A stretch of 21,960 nucleotides of DNA from Pseudomonadota bacterium. Its GTDB lineage: Bacteria; Pseudomonadota; Gammaproteobacteria; UBA5335. How positions within the stretch are numbered: position 1 is the first letter of the stretch; every line of letters begins with the position of its first letter. This document shows positions 1 through 10,100 of the stretch, in pieces. Where the stretch lies: contig JAJXTQ010000002.1 of the NCBI GenBank assembly GCA_021783685.1, positions 1 through 21,960 on the forward strand. Direction: 5' to 3'. The position numbers and the translations under genes are program-made. The notes beneath the pieces are model-generated. The model was given only the letters and a program-made list of their open reading frames with translations, did no database searches and was not told the DNA's origin.

Positions 1-1059
<1,059 letters not shown>

Positions 1060-1114
1060 GACGCCCCTGCGGTCATCGGCAGCCGTCGACGTCTGGCGGT
1101 CGCCGCAAGCGCCC

Positions 1115-1133
1115 GCTGATGAACTCCATCAGC
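1115..1133 (+). terminator. Possible terminator hairpin between convergent genes
   Basis: A perfect 7-bp stem, GCTGATG / CATCAGC with a 5-base loop, starts 56 bases after the phosphorylase stop and contains the stop codon of the converging mrr gene. Only a weak T-rich stretch (ATTTCCT) follows on the plus strand, so this is at best an imperfect intrinsic terminator. Confidence 0.3.
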
Positions 1134-2055
1134 CGATTTCCTCATCGAAATAATCGCTGTCGATCTTCGGAATCCGCACCGCGCGCGAGCTGATGCCAAC
1201 CTCGTGGTCGATCATCAGCCCCGCCAGGCGCGCGCCGTCGACGAGCACGATGCCTTCCACCGATTTGGCGAAGTCGAGCGCCTGCCCAGTGAAGGCGGAC
1301 GTGGTGATGAACACGCCTTTTTTCGCCTTCTGCCCGGCCAGCGCGCCATAGAACGCCTGCAGCTCCGGTCGGCCGACGCTGTTCTGCCAGCGCTTGGCCT
1401 GCACGTAGACCTTTTCCAGCCCCAGCCGGTCGAGCGAGATAATGCCGTCGATGCCCGCATCGCCCGCGCCGCCGACGCGCTGCAAGTCGGCGCGGCTCGC
1501 GCCGTAGCCCATGCGGTGCAGCAGATCCAGCACAATGGTCTCGAAAAATGCCGGCGAAACATTCGCCAGCAGTTCCAGCAAATCCGCCTCGGCCGACTGA
1601 CGCAGCTCGCGCAGCGCCTGAGCCAGTCGGTCGTCCGGACTGGCCACGGCATCGGCCAGCATGGGCGCTGCAAACGCCGGCGCGACGGGTGCCGAGTCCG
1701 TGGCCGGGCGCAGTCGGATGTCGACGAATTCCCTCGCCATCCGCTGCACCTGCTCGGCCGGCAGTGGCGCCGGATGGTCGGCCGCAAACCGGACGCCCTG
1801 CGGCGTGAGCTGCCAGACGCCGCGCCGCGGGCTGCTGGAAAGACCGCTGCGCTTCAGGCGGTCGTGCGCCCAGCCGGCGCGATTCTTGTAGACCGGTTGC
1901 GCGCCGCTCGACAGCAGGAGCTGCCGGTCATCGTCGCGCAGGTCGAGTGCGTCGGCGGCGGCCTCGTGCGCCTGCCGCGCGGGTACGCCCTCAGGATGCA
2001 GCGCCAGGTATCGCAGCACAGGCTCGATGAACTGGTCGTAGGTCGGGATGCTCAT
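1129..2055 (-). CDS. mrr: Mrr-family type IV restriction endonuclease
   Basis: This 308-residue protein has the layout and length of E. coli Mrr (about 304). An N-terminal winged-helix domain (Mrr_N, roughly residues 1-95) is joined by an Ala/Pro-rich linker (about 113-140) to a C-terminal Mrr_cat nuclease domain (about 160-285). The PD-(D/E)xK-type core is visible: GGAGDAGIDGII (195-206) holds the catalytic Asp203, and VYVQAKRW (216-223) holds the Gln219-x-Lys221 pair of this family. Mrr enzymes cut modified, usually methylated, foreign DNA and need no cognate methyltransferase. None is encoded here. The gene follows the glycosylase gene in the same direction after 81 bases, so it may be read from the trpS operon or by itself. 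It looks intact. The target modification cannot be inferred. Confidence 0.88.
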   Translation of the reverse strand: MSIPTYDQFIEPVLRYLALHPEGVPARQAHEAAADALDLRDDDRQLLLSSGAQPVYKNRAGWAHDRLKRSGLSSSPRRGVWQLTPQGVRFAADHPAPLPAEQVQRMAREFVDIRLRPATDSAPVAPAFAAPMLADAVASPDDRLAQALRELRQSAEADLLELLANVSPAFFETIVLDLLHRMGYGASRADLQRVGGAGDAGIDGIISLDRLGLEKVYVQAKRWQNSVGRPELQAFYGALAGQKAKKGVFITTSAFTGQALDFAKSVEGIVLVDGARLAGLMIDHEVGISSRAVRIPKIDSDYFDEEIG

Positions 2056-2136
2056 GACGCTTCTGTACCAACGGATGATCCGGCGATTCTAAAGCCTGCC
2101 GGCGCATTGCGCGGGCACCGCGGCGATGCGGGTCGG

Positions 2137-2787
2137 CTAGGATTCCAGGGCCTGGCCGGCGCTACAGCCCACGCGCAGGCAACAGGCGGCGCACTGCGGT
2201 CGCGCGCGGCAGGCGGTCTTGGCGTGCCGGACGAGGAGGGCGTGCAGTTCGTTGTAGTCGCGCGCCGGGTCGTCGGTGTGCAACGTGGATTCGACCTGTC
2301 GGCGCAGCACCTCGTAGGGTTCCCTGCCGGTGACGAGGCCGAGGCGGGCGAGGATGCGGCGGGTGTAGGCGTCGATGACGAACACCGGCCGGGCAAGAGC
2401 GTAGAGCAGGATGCTGTCGGCGGTTTCGGGTCCCACGCCGTGGACCGCGAGCAGGTCGGCGCGCAGTGCGTCCGTGGGGCGATCGGCCAGCCCGGCGAGG
2501 TCGCCGCTCGCCATGAGCCACGCGCACAGGGCCTGCAGCCGCCGCGCCTTGACGCGCGGGTAACCGGCCGGGCGGATGTGTTCGGCCAAGCTGTCGACCG
2601 GCAGATCCAGCAGGGACGCTGGGCTGAGCAGGGCGGCTGCGCGCAGCCTTGCGATGACGCGCTCGACCTGGATCCAGGTGGTGTTCTGGGTGAGCACGGC
2701 GCCGACCATGACCTCGAACGGCGTCTCGGCCGGCCACCAGCCCTGCGCGCCATAGGCCGTCAGGAGGCGCGCGTAGAGCTCATTCAT
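2137..2787 (-). CDS. Endonuclease III-like HhH-GPD DNA glycosylase, probably monofunctional
   Basis: This 216-residue base-excision repair glycosylase belongs to the endonuclease III superfamily. The helix-hairpin-helix and GPD core is VHGVGPETADSILLYA (115-130), followed by the catalytic Asp139 in VIDAYTRRI. Where Nth has the Schiff-base lysine (GVGxKTA) this protein has Glu121. That predicts a monofunctional glycosylase without beta-lyase activity, as in the MagIII-like 3-methyladenine glycosylases. Four C-terminal cysteines (C193, C199, C202, C208) form C-x5-C-x2-C-x5-C, which fits a [4Fe-4S] cluster with one residue fewer than the Nth spacing; C203 is an extra cysteine. The start codon overlaps the rluB stop (ATGA at 2787-2784), so translation is probably coupled. 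The lesion it removes is unknown; alkylated purines are the best guess. Confidence 0.82.
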   Translation of the reverse strand: MNELYARLLTAYGAQGWWPAETPFEVMVGAVLTQNTTWIQVERVIARLRAAALLSPASLLDLPVDSLAEHIRPAGYPRVKARRLQALCAWLMASGDLAGLADRPTDALRADLLAVHGVGPETADSILLYALARPVFVIDAYTRRILARLGLVTGREPYEVLRRQVESTLHTDDPARDYNELHALLVRHAKTACRARPQCAACCLRVGCSAGQALES

Positions 2788-3680
2788 TTGCGCGGCGCAG
2801 GCCCCCGGCGCGGCGAGAACGCAGTGCGCGTCGGCTTGCCCGCACCGGGCCGGGCCGGCCGCGCGCGGGCGGGCTCCGGCGGCGCCACGGGCAGGTCGAT
2901 GCCGGCGGCCTGGTAGAGCGGCGCGAACTGGGCCGCGGCGAGTTCCACGCTCTGGCCGCGCCGCAAGCCGGGCGGCAGCGCGATGGGGCCATAGCTGACG
3001 CGGATCAATCGGCTCACCGTCACGCCCTGGGATTCCCAGAGCCGCCGCACTTCGCGGTTGCGCCCCTCGGCGAGGGTCACGCGATACCAGTGATTGGCGC
3101 CGTCACCGCCCTCGTCGGTGAGGCTGGTGAAGGCGGCCGGGCCGTCTTCCAGTTGGACGCCCTGCTGCAACCGGCCGAGGACGACGTCGCTGACCTTGCC
3201 GAGCACGCGCACGGCGTAGCTGCGCTGGATCTGCTGGCTCGGATGCATGAGGCGGTTGGCCAGCGCGCCGTCGGTGGTGAAGAGCAGCAGGCCGCTGGTG
3301 TTCACGTCGAGCCGGCCGACGGCGATCCAGCGGGCACCCTTCAGGCGTGGCAGGCCCTGGAACACGGTGGGGCGGCCTTCCGGATCGTGGCGCGTGGTGA
3401 CCTCGCCTTCGGGCTTGTGGTAGACGAGCACACGCGGCGCGGCCGCCGCTTTCAGCGCCAGAGGGCGACCGTCGAGCGTGACCTGCTCCCGGCCGGTGAG
3501 CCGCTGGCCGAGCGTGGCGATCGTTCCGTTGATCCGGATGCGGCCCTCGCTGATCCAGGTCTCGATGGCGCGGCGCGAACCCAGGCCCGCCCCGGCCAGC
3601 CATTTCTGGATGCGCTCGGGCGGGTGGGCCACAGGCAGGGGTTCAGCGGTGCGGGTCCGCCGCGGGCGTGTGGGTCTCAT
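2784..3680 (-). CDS. rluB: 23S rRNA pseudouridine synthase B
   Basis: This 298-residue RsuA-type pseudouridine synthase in E. coli makes the pseudouridine at position 2605 of 23S rRNA. An S4 RNA-binding domain begins at [17 protein letters not shown] (about 22-38). The catalytic domain contains [14 protein letters not shown] (122-135), with Asp125 as the nucleophile that attacks the uracil, and the family segment [12 protein letters not shown]. The last 35 or so residues are a Pro/Arg-rich basic tail, common in RluB and probably disordered. The start at 3680 is the only ATG before the S4 domain. It lies inside the last 38 bases of scpB, a longer overlap than the ATGA overlaps around it. This enzyme is distinguished from RsuA, RluE and RluF mainly by the scpAB context and the basic tail, so the target site is inferred. 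Confidence 0.88.
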   Translation of the reverse strand: MRPTRPRRTRTAEPLPVAHPPERIQKWLAGAGLGSRRAIETWISEGRIRINGTIATLGQRLTGREQVTLDGRPLALKAAAAPRVLVYHKPEGEVTTRHDPEGRPTVFQGLPRLKGARWIAVGRLDVNTSGLLLFTTDGALANRLMHPSQQIQRSYAVRVLGKVSDVVLGRLQQGVQLEDGPAAFTSLTDEGGDGANHWYRVTLAEGRNREVRRLWESQGVTVSRLIRVSYGPIALPPGLRRGQSVELAAAQFAPLYQAAGIDLPVAPPEPARARPARPGAGKPTRTAFSPRRGPAPRK

Positions 3681-4251
3681 GAGGGGTCTCCGTGGAAAGG
3701 GTTGCGGCGGCCGGATCGACTTCGGCCGCCGCGGGCAGGGGCGGCAACTCGGCCAGCTCGCGCAGGTTCAGATCGGCCAGAAAGGCCGGTGTGGTGCCAT
3801 AGAGCGCCGGCCGGCCGGGTCGTTCGAGGCGGCCCACCTCGCAGATCCAGCCGCGCTCGACGAGGGTGCGCAGGATGTTGGTGCTGACGGCGACGCCGCG
3901 CACGGCTTCGATCTCGGCGCGCGTCACCGGCTGACGATAGGCGATCAGGGCCAGGGTTTCCATCACCGCGCGGGAATAGCGCGCCGGCCGCTCGGGCTGC
4001 AGGCGCTGCACGTGCGCGGCGTAGGCCGCTCGAACCTGGAGCCGCCAGCCGCCGGCGACCTGCACCAGTTCCAGGGCGCTGCCTTGGTAGCGTTGCGCCA
4101 GCTCGTCCAGCGCAGCCTCGAGGTCGGCGGCGCTCAAGGGCTCCGGCCGGAACAGACCCGCCAGCCGCGGGGCGGCAACCGGCTCGCCGGCTGCGGCGAG
4201 CGCCGCCTCCAGGATGCGGACCTGCTCGGCGCGCGCGTCGTCTGCGCTCAT
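3643..4251 (-). CDS. scpB: Segregation and condensation protein B
   Basis: This 202-residue ScpB is the paired winged-helix subunit of the bacterial SMC-ScpAB condensin, which compacts and segregates the nucleoid. The conserved core [20 protein letters not shown] (about 98-117), followed by [18 protein letters not shown] and the GRPALYGTT turn, is diagnostic. The frame is open further upstream, but the ATG at 4251 was chosen because it overlaps the scpA stop in an ATGA (4251-4248), as the neighbouring genes do, and gives the usual ScpB N-terminus. The last 25 residues or so are Pro/Ala/Thr-rich and probably unstructured; they overlap the rluB start. The complex acts with an SMC or MukB-like ATPase encoded elsewhere. 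Confidence 0.92.
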   Translation of the reverse strand: MSADDARAEQVRILEAALAAAGEPVAAPRLAGLFRPEPLSAADLEAALDELAQRYQGSALELVQVAGGWRLQVRAAYAAHVQRLQPERPARYSRAVMETLALIAYRQPVTRAEIEAVRGVAVSTNILRTLVERGWICEVGRLERPGRPALYGTTPAFLADLNLRELAELPPLPAAAEVDPAAATLSTETPHETHTPAADPHR

Positions 4252-5093
4252 GCGTGGTCGGGGCCGGCGTTCATGGACAGCAGCAACTCGGCGCCCGGAT
4301 CGTCCTGCCGGATCTGCACGCGACCTTCGCGCGCCAGCTCCAGCACGGCCATGAAGCTGACCACGATGCCGAGCCGGCCTTCCCCGGGCGCGCACACGGC
4401 GTGCAGCGGAAGCGGGGAGACGGCCGCGCCGAGCCGCATCAGGATCGCCAACATGCGCGCGCGCACCGACAGGGACTCGCCCTTGATCGTGTGGTGGGTG
4501 AAGAGCGCGCTGCGCGCCAGCAGCGCTGCGAAGGCCACGGCGAGGTCCCGCGCGGCCACCTGCGGCAGCGGGCGCGCCACCGGGCCATCGGGCACGGCCG
4601 CCGCCACCGGGTAGAGATCCCGCTCGAGCCGCGGCAGGGCATCGAGCCGATCGGCCGCGCTGCGGATGCGGGCGTACTCCTGCAGCCGGCGCACCAGCTC
4701 GGCGCGTGGATCGTCGGGCTCCTCGTCATTCGCGACGGCCGGCCGGGGCAGGAGCAGGCGCGATTTGATTTCCGCCAGCCAGGCAGCCATGAGCAGGTAC
4801 TCGGCCGCCAGCTCCAGACGCAGCGACTGCAAGAGGTCGATGTAGCCCATGTACTGGCGGGTGATCTCGGCCACGGGGATGTCGAGGATGTCGAGGTTCT
4901 GGCGCCGGATGAGGTAGAGCAGCAGATCCAGCGGCCCCTCGAAGCTCTCCAGCACCACCTCGAGCGCATCGGGCGGGATGTAGAGATCGCGCGGCAGGCG
5001 TTCCAGCGGCGCGCCGCGCACCCGGATGCGCGCCTCGAGGCCCTCGGCGGAGGGAGCGAGACCAGCCTCCGGCAGCTCCGCCACGGCGCTCAA
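4248..5093 (-). CDS. scpA: Segregation and condensation protein A
   Basis: This 281-residue kleisin subunit bridges the SMC heads in the SMC-ScpAB complex. The N-terminal kleisin signature [20 protein letters not shown] (about 46-65) and [18 protein letters not shown] (about 68-85) are clear. They are followed by the helical [20 protein letters not shown] (98-117) that packs on the SMC neck. A charged middle segment leads to the C-terminal winged helix (about 195-270), which binds the other SMC head. The first 40 residues are variable. The ATG at 5093 overlaps the trpS stop (ATGA, 5093-5090) and the stop overlaps the scpB start, so trpS-scpA-scpB is tightly coupled. Linkage of trpS with scpAB is, from memory, common in beta- and gammaproteobacteria. 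Confidence 0.93.
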   Translation of the reverse strand: MSAVAELPEAGLAPSAEGLEARIRVRGAPLERLPRDLYIPPDALEVVLESFEGPLDLLLYLIRRQNLDILDIPVAEITRQYMGYIDLLQSLRLELAAEYLLMAAWLAEIKSRLLLPRPAVANDEEPDDPRAELVRRLQEYARIRSAADRLDALPRLERDLYPVAAAVPDGPVARPLPQVAARDLAVAFAALLARSALFTHHTIKGESLSVRARMLAILMRLGAAVSPLPLHAVCAPGEGRLGIVVSFMAVLELAREGRVQIRQDDPGAELLLSMNAGPDHA

Positions 5094-6307
5094 GGCGCGC
5101 GCAGCCCCATCACGCGACGCACCTCGCCCATCGTCTCACCGGCCAGCGCGCGGGCCTTCTCGGCGCCCGTGGCGAGGATGGCCTCGACCTGCCCGCGATC
5201 GGCGCCGAGTTCCTGCGCCCTGGCCTGGATGGGCGCGAGTTCGGCGGTGACGGCTTCCATGAGCGGCTTTTTGCATTCCACGCAGCCGATGCCGGCGCTG
5301 CGGCAACCGTCCTTCACCCAGGACTGGGTCGTCGCGTCGGAATAGACCTGGTGCAGCGACCAGACCGGGCAGCGGGTCGGTTCGCCCGGATCGGCGCGGC
5401 GCACGCGGGCGGGGTCGGTCGGCATGGTGCGCAGCTTCTGCGCCACCTGATCCAGCGGCTCGCGCAGGGCGATGGTGTTGCCGTAGGACTTGGACATCTT
5501 CTGGCCGTCCATGCCGGGCAGGCGGGGAGAACGGGTGAGCAGGGCCGCGGGTTCGGTGAGGATCTGACGCGCGCCGCCTTCGAGATGGGCGCCCAGCCGG
5601 TCGCGATCGATGGCGGCAAGCGCCGCAAGCCCGTCGATCCACTGGCGCGCGGCGGCCAGCGCCTCGGCATCGCCCTGTTCCTGGTGACGCTGGCGCAGGG
5701 TCTGGAACCGCGCCACGGCTGCCGGCTCCAGGCGCTGCAGGATGGCGTGCACGTGCGCGGCGAGATCCGGCTCGCGGCCGAACAGGTGGTTGAAGCGGCG
5801 GGCGATCTCGCGGGTGAGCTCCACGTGCGCCACCTGGTCTTCGCCCACCGGCACGCGGCTGCCGTGATAGATGAGGATGTCGGCGCTCTGCAGCACCGGA
5901 TAGCCCAGAAAGCCGTAGGTGGCCAGATCGCGTTCCTTCAGTTTTTCCTGCTGGTCTTTGTAGGTGGGCACCCGCTCCAGCCAGCCCAGGGGCGTGATCA
6001 TCGAGAGCAACAGATGCAGCTCGGCGTGCTCCGGCACGTGGGACTGGACGAAGATCGTGGCGCGCTCGGGATCGATGCCGACCGCCAGCCAGTCGATGAC
6101 CATCTCCAGGGTCAGCTCGCCGATCTGGCCCGGGTTTTCGTAGTGCGTGGTCAGCGCGTGCCAGTCCGCCGCGAAGAACAGGCAGTCGGCCTCCTGCTGC
6201 AGGGCCAGCCAGTTCTTGAGGACGCCGTGGAAGTGGCCCAGATGCAGCGCGCCGGAGGGGCGCATGCCGGAGACCACGCGGCCGGCGAGGGGAGGGGAAT
6301 CGTTCAC
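5090..6307 (-). CDS. trpS: Tryptophanyl-tRNA synthetase, predicted iron-sulfur type
   Basis: This 405-residue class Ic synthetase charges tRNA-Trp. The HIGH-type motif is GALHLGHFHG (19-28) and the second signature is KMSKS (270-274). Compared with the roughly 330-residue bacterial form, about 75 extra residues lie between the Rossmann core (ends near FGREPDL, 176-182) and the segment leading to KMSKS. This insert is Ala/Arg-rich and helical-looking. The C-terminal helical domain carries C313, C335, C342 and C345 (C-x21-C-x6-C-x2-C), with CPVW, GCRSAGIGC and VECKKPL around them. This is nearly the pattern known for the [4Fe-4S]-binding TrpRS of Thermotoga maritima, so a cluster in the anticodon-binding region is likely. 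It is the first gene of a leftward operon with scpA, scpB, rluB and the glycosylase gene. Confidence 0.95.
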   Translation of the reverse strand: MNDSPPLAGRVVSGMRPSGALHLGHFHGVLKNWLALQQEADCLFFAADWHALTTHYENPGQIGELTLEMVIDWLAVGIDPERATIFVQSHVPEHAELHLLLSMITPLGWLERVPTYKDQQEKLKERDLATYGFLGYPVLQSADILIYHGSRVPVGEDQVAHVELTREIARRFNHLFGREPDLAAHVHAILQRLEPAAVARFQTLRQRHQEQGDAEALAAARQWIDGLAALAAIDRDRLGAHLEGGARQILTEPAALLTRSPRLPGMDGQKMSKSYGNTIALREPLDQVAQKLRTMPTDPARVRRADPGEPTRCPVWSLHQVYSDATTQSWVKDGCRSAGIGCVECKKPLMEAVTAELAPIQARAQELGADRGQVEAILATGAEKARALAGETMGEVRRVMGLRAP

Positions 6308-6345
6308 AGGCGCTCCATGCAGGCGGCGGGCGGAAAACAGCGGGG

Positions 6346-6351
6346 ATTATA
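6346..6351 (-). promoter_or_regulatory. Probable -10 of the trpS operon promoter
   Basis: Read on the minus strand the hexamer is a perfect TATAAT, 39 bases upstream of the trpS ATG. No good -35 is present at 16-18 bases; the best nearby TTG (TTGCGG) is only 13 bases away. The call rests on the -10 and its position. Confidence 0.5.
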
Positions 6352-6406
6352 CCCGCCACGGATGCCGCAATCGGCGATCTGCCATGACGTCCGACCGTGA
6401 CCGCTC

Positions 6407-6435
6407 AGACCGGAGGCTGCGGCTTCTCCCGGTCT
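6407..6435. repeat. Inverted repeat in the trpS/cybB intergenic region
   Basis: AGACCGG (6407-6413) and CCGGTCT (6429-6435) form a perfect 7-bp inverted repeat around a 15-base centre. It lies 72 bases upstream of the cytochrome b561 start. There is no T-run on either side, so it is more likely an operator or a structural repeat than a terminator. Function unknown. Confidence 0.4.
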
Positions 6436-6506
6436 AAATGGTTAGAGTAAGCCTCTGTTAAGTTGGCGAACGAAAACTGAGACGTATCGATCACCGGGAG
6501 AGGCAT

Positions 6507-7055
6507 ATGACCACGAATCGAAACCCACAATGGGATGCGGTGATCCGCATCTGCCACTGGCTCACGCTGGCGCTGATCATTGCAGCCTGGTGGGCGGTGG
6601 AAACCCATGGCGAATATCCCAAGGGCAGCGCCGAACGCGCGCTGTGGATGGACCGCCACGTCACCTTCGGCCTCGCGATCTGGTTGCTGACGGTGTTCCG
6701 GCTGGGATGGCGCGCGATTCATGCGGCGCCGCAGGTGGCGATGCCGGCGTGGCAACGCCGCTTCGCGTCCGCGGTGCAGGCGGGCCTGTACCTCGTCCTG
6801 CTGGCGATGCCGGTGTTCGGCATGGCCGCGCGGCAGTTCGCCCAACGCGACGTCACCTTCGCGGGGCTGTTTTCGCTGCCGCAGTGGGTGAGCGAAGCAG
6901 ATCCGGCCTGGGCGGAATGGTTTGCCGAAGTCCATGAGACGGTGTTCTGGCCGGCCTTGCTCGTCCTGGCAGGGGCACATGCCGCCGGCGCCCTCTGGCA
7001 CCAGTTCGGCGTGAAGGACAACCTGATCGGCCGGATGTTCTGGTCGCGGCGCTGA
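6507..7055 (+). CDS. cybB: Cytochrome b561 family protein
   Basis: This 182-residue inner-membrane diheme cytochrome b has four predicted helices (about 18-33, 47-68, 90-107, 145-167). It is of the YodB/CybB type, which passes electrons between quinol and an acceptor such as superoxide or another haem protein. Likely haem ligands are His17 (RICHW), His51 (MDRHVTFG), His143 (EVHET) and His158 (AGAHAAG), at the positions used by bacterial b561s. The ATG at 6507 is preceded by GGGAGAGG about 5 bases upstream. The gene is divergent from trpS and converges on the RND pump gene, so it stands alone. Its position beside the sulfide-response island may be chance; a role in quinone-linked sulfur electron flow is only a guess. 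Confidence 0.85.
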   Translation: MTTNRNPQWDAVIRICHWLTLALIIAAWWAVETHGEYPKGSAERALWMDRHVTFGLAIWLLTVFRLGWRAIHAAPQVAMPAWQRRFASAVQAGLYLVLLAMPVFGMAARQFAQRDVTFAGLFSLPQWVSEADPAWAEWFAEVHETVFWPALLVLAGAHAAGALWHQFGVKDNLIGRMFWSRR

Positions 7056-7154
7056 GCGCCTCCCGGGGCGGTGCCGCGCGCCAGCGATGCACCGCCGCTC
7101 GGGGACTCGCGCGCGCGGCCCGTTCCTGCCGGCGCGCGACCGTCTTGCATGCCT

Positions 7155-10100
7155 TTACACGCGGCGCCACTGATACTGGTAGTAGAGCACCGGAATGACG
7201 ATCAGGGTGAGCAGGGTCGAGACGAACAGCCCGAAGATCAGGGAGACGGCAAGGCCCCCGAAGATGGGATCGTCGAGGATGAAGAATCCACCCAGCATCG
7301 CCGCCAGCGCAGTGAGCGCGATCGGCTTGGCACGCACGGCCGCGGCGGCGATGGTGGCCTCCGCCAGCGGTTTGCCGGCCCCGACCTCCTGCTGGATGAA
7401 ATCCACCAGCAGGATGGAATTGCGCACGATGATCCCGGCCAGCGCCATCATGCCGATCATGGACGGGGCGGTGAAGTGCTGGCCGAGCAGCGCATGGCCC
7501 GGAAGAATGCCGATCAGGGTCAGCGGGATCGGCACCATGATCAGCATCGGCACGGCGTAGGAGCGGAACTGCGCCACCACCAGCAGATAGATCAGCACCA
7601 GTCCGCCTAGATAGGCGATGCCCATGTCGCGGAAGGTCTCGTAGGTGATCTGCCATTCCCCGTCCCACTTCAGGCTCCAGAGATAGGGCTCGTCCGGCTG
7701 GCGGGTGAGGTACTGGATGAGGGGCGCGCCTTCGATCGGGGTTTCGCCCAGCGTCGCCGCGATTGCCGCCAGGCCGTAGAGCGGGCTGTCGGTGGCACCG
7801 GTCACATCGCCCGTGACATAGACCACCGGCAGAAGATCCTTGTGATAGATGGTCTGCTGGCGGGTGGTGCGCTGAACCGTGGCGATTTCGGACAACGGCA
7901 CCAGCGTGCCCGCCGCCGATCGCAGCCGCAGACTCGCCAACACCTCGGTCCGATCCCGCGTCTCGGGTGGCAGTTCGACCCGGATCGGGATCGGCCGCTT
8001 GGCCTGTTCGTCATGCAGATAGGACATGTCCTCCCCGCGCAGCGCCGCCGCCACCGCGGCCGCCAAGGCCTGCTGGGAAATCCCCAGACGCGCGGCGCGG
8101 GCGCGGTCCACCGCGACGATCAGCTTCTCCTGCGCAGCCTCGATGGTGTCGTCCACATCCACGACGTCGGGCGTCGATTCGAAGACCTGCCGGACCGTCC
8201 GGGCGACCGCCATCTGCCTCGCATACTCGGGACCATAGATTTCGGCCACCAGAGGCGCCATCACCGGCGGGCCGGGTGGCACCTCGACCACTTTCACGTT
8301 GGCGCCGAAGCGCCGGCCGATCTCGGCCAGCGGAGGGCGCACGGCCAGCGCAATCGCATGCGAACTGCGGTCGCGATGATGCTTGTCGAGCAGATTGACC
8401 TGGATGTCGCCCTGATGCGGCCCGCGGCGCAGGTAGTACTGGCGCACCAGTCCGTTGAAATTGATCGGTGCCGAGCTGCCGGCATAGAGCTGGTAGTTGG
8501 CGACCTCGGGCACGGTTTCCAGATGATCCGCCAGGGCCTGCAGCACACGATGGGTCTGTTCCAGCGGCGTGCCCTCGGGCATGTCGACCACCACCTGGAA
8601 TTCGCTCTTGTTGTCCAGCGGCAGCATCTTCATGACCACGGCGCGCACACCGACCAGTGCAAAGGACAGGCCGATGAGCAGCAGCATGGCGGCGATCAGC
8701 GTCCAGCGATTGCGTCGTCCGTGAGTTTCGCTCAGGAACGGGGTCATGATGCGTCGGAACAGGCGATGCAGGAAATCATCACCCGGTTCGGCCGGGGCAT
8801 GGACCGGAGCGACCTCGGGGAACAGGCGGCGGTACAGCCAAGGCGTGAAGATGAAGGCCACCGCGAGCGAGATCATCATGCCGGTCGAGGCGTTGATCGG
8901 AATCGGCTGCATGTAGGGCCCCATCAGGCCGCTCACGAAGGCCATGGGCATCAGCGCCGCGATGACGGTGAAGGTCGCCAGGATGGTCGGACCGCCGACC
9001 TCGTCCACGGCCGCGGGAATCGCCTCGGTCAGGGACTGTTGGCCCATCGCCATATGGCGGTGGATGTTCTCCACCACCACGATGGCATCGTCGACCAGGA
9101 TGCCGATGGAAAAGATCAGCGCGAACAGCGACACCCGGTTCAGGGTGAATCCCCAGGCCCAGGAGGCGAACAGGGTCAGCGCCAGGGTCACGATGACCGC
9201 CGCGCCCACCACGAGCGCCTCGCGCCGGCCCAGGGCGATCAACACCAGCACTACGACCGAGAGCGTGGCGAAGATCAGCTTCTTGATCAGGGTCTGCGCC
9301 TTTTCCTGGGCGGTCTCGCCGTAGTTGCGGGTAATGGTCGCGTTGACCCCTTGCGGAAAATAGATGCCGCGCATCTGCTCGAAGCGGTCGGTCACGGCGC
9401 GGGCGACGTCGACCGCGTTTTCACCCGGCTTTTTGGAAACCGCCAGGGTCACGGCCGGATAGCGCCGGCCGATGGCGGCATCATCGCCATGGCCGGGCCC
9501 GATGCCGTAGGTGACGTACTGGCCGGGTTGATCCGGGCCTTCCTCGATCCGTGCCACATCGCGCAGAAAGACCGGTGCGCCGTCGTGCACGCCGACGACG
9601 AGGTCGGCCACCTCTTCCGGCGTGGTGAGAAACGTGCCCGCCTGGACCAGGATTTCGTTGTTGCCAGTGACCAGGCTGCCGGCGTCGCTGGAGGCGTTGG
9701 TGGCGGCCAGCGCCCGCCGCAGATCGTCCAGCGCGAGGTTGTAGCCGGCCAGGCGGGACGGATCGAAGGCCACGCGCACCACCCGTTCCGGCCCACCGAT
9801 GATCTCGATGTCGCGCGTGCCCGGCACGCGCTGGATCTCGGTCTCGACCGTGCGCGCGATGCGCAGCAGATCGGCCGCCGTGATCGCGGGGTTCTCGCTC
9901 CAGAGTGTCCCGGCGGCGATGGGAACGTCATCGATGCCCTTGGGTTTGATCAGCGGTTGGCCCACCCCCGCGTTGGGCGGCAACCAGTCCTGATTGGAAA
10001 AAAACGCGTTGTAGAGGCGGACGATTGCCGCGGTTCGCGGTTCCCCCACTTTGAACTGAACGGTGAGGGCGGCCATGCCGGGAGTCGAGGCCGAATAGAT

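Noticed and set aside
1204..2916. A 570-codon open frame on the plus strand opposite mrr, the glycosylase gene and rluB
   Set aside because: It lies antisense to genes with clear family motifs and its translation is Arg/Ala/Gly-rich without any domain; it is a GC-driven shadow.
7056..7154. Intergenic region between cybB and the RND gene examined for a terminator or small gene
   Set aside because: Very GC-rich with several short CG-rich repeats but no clear stem with T-run and no credible frame.
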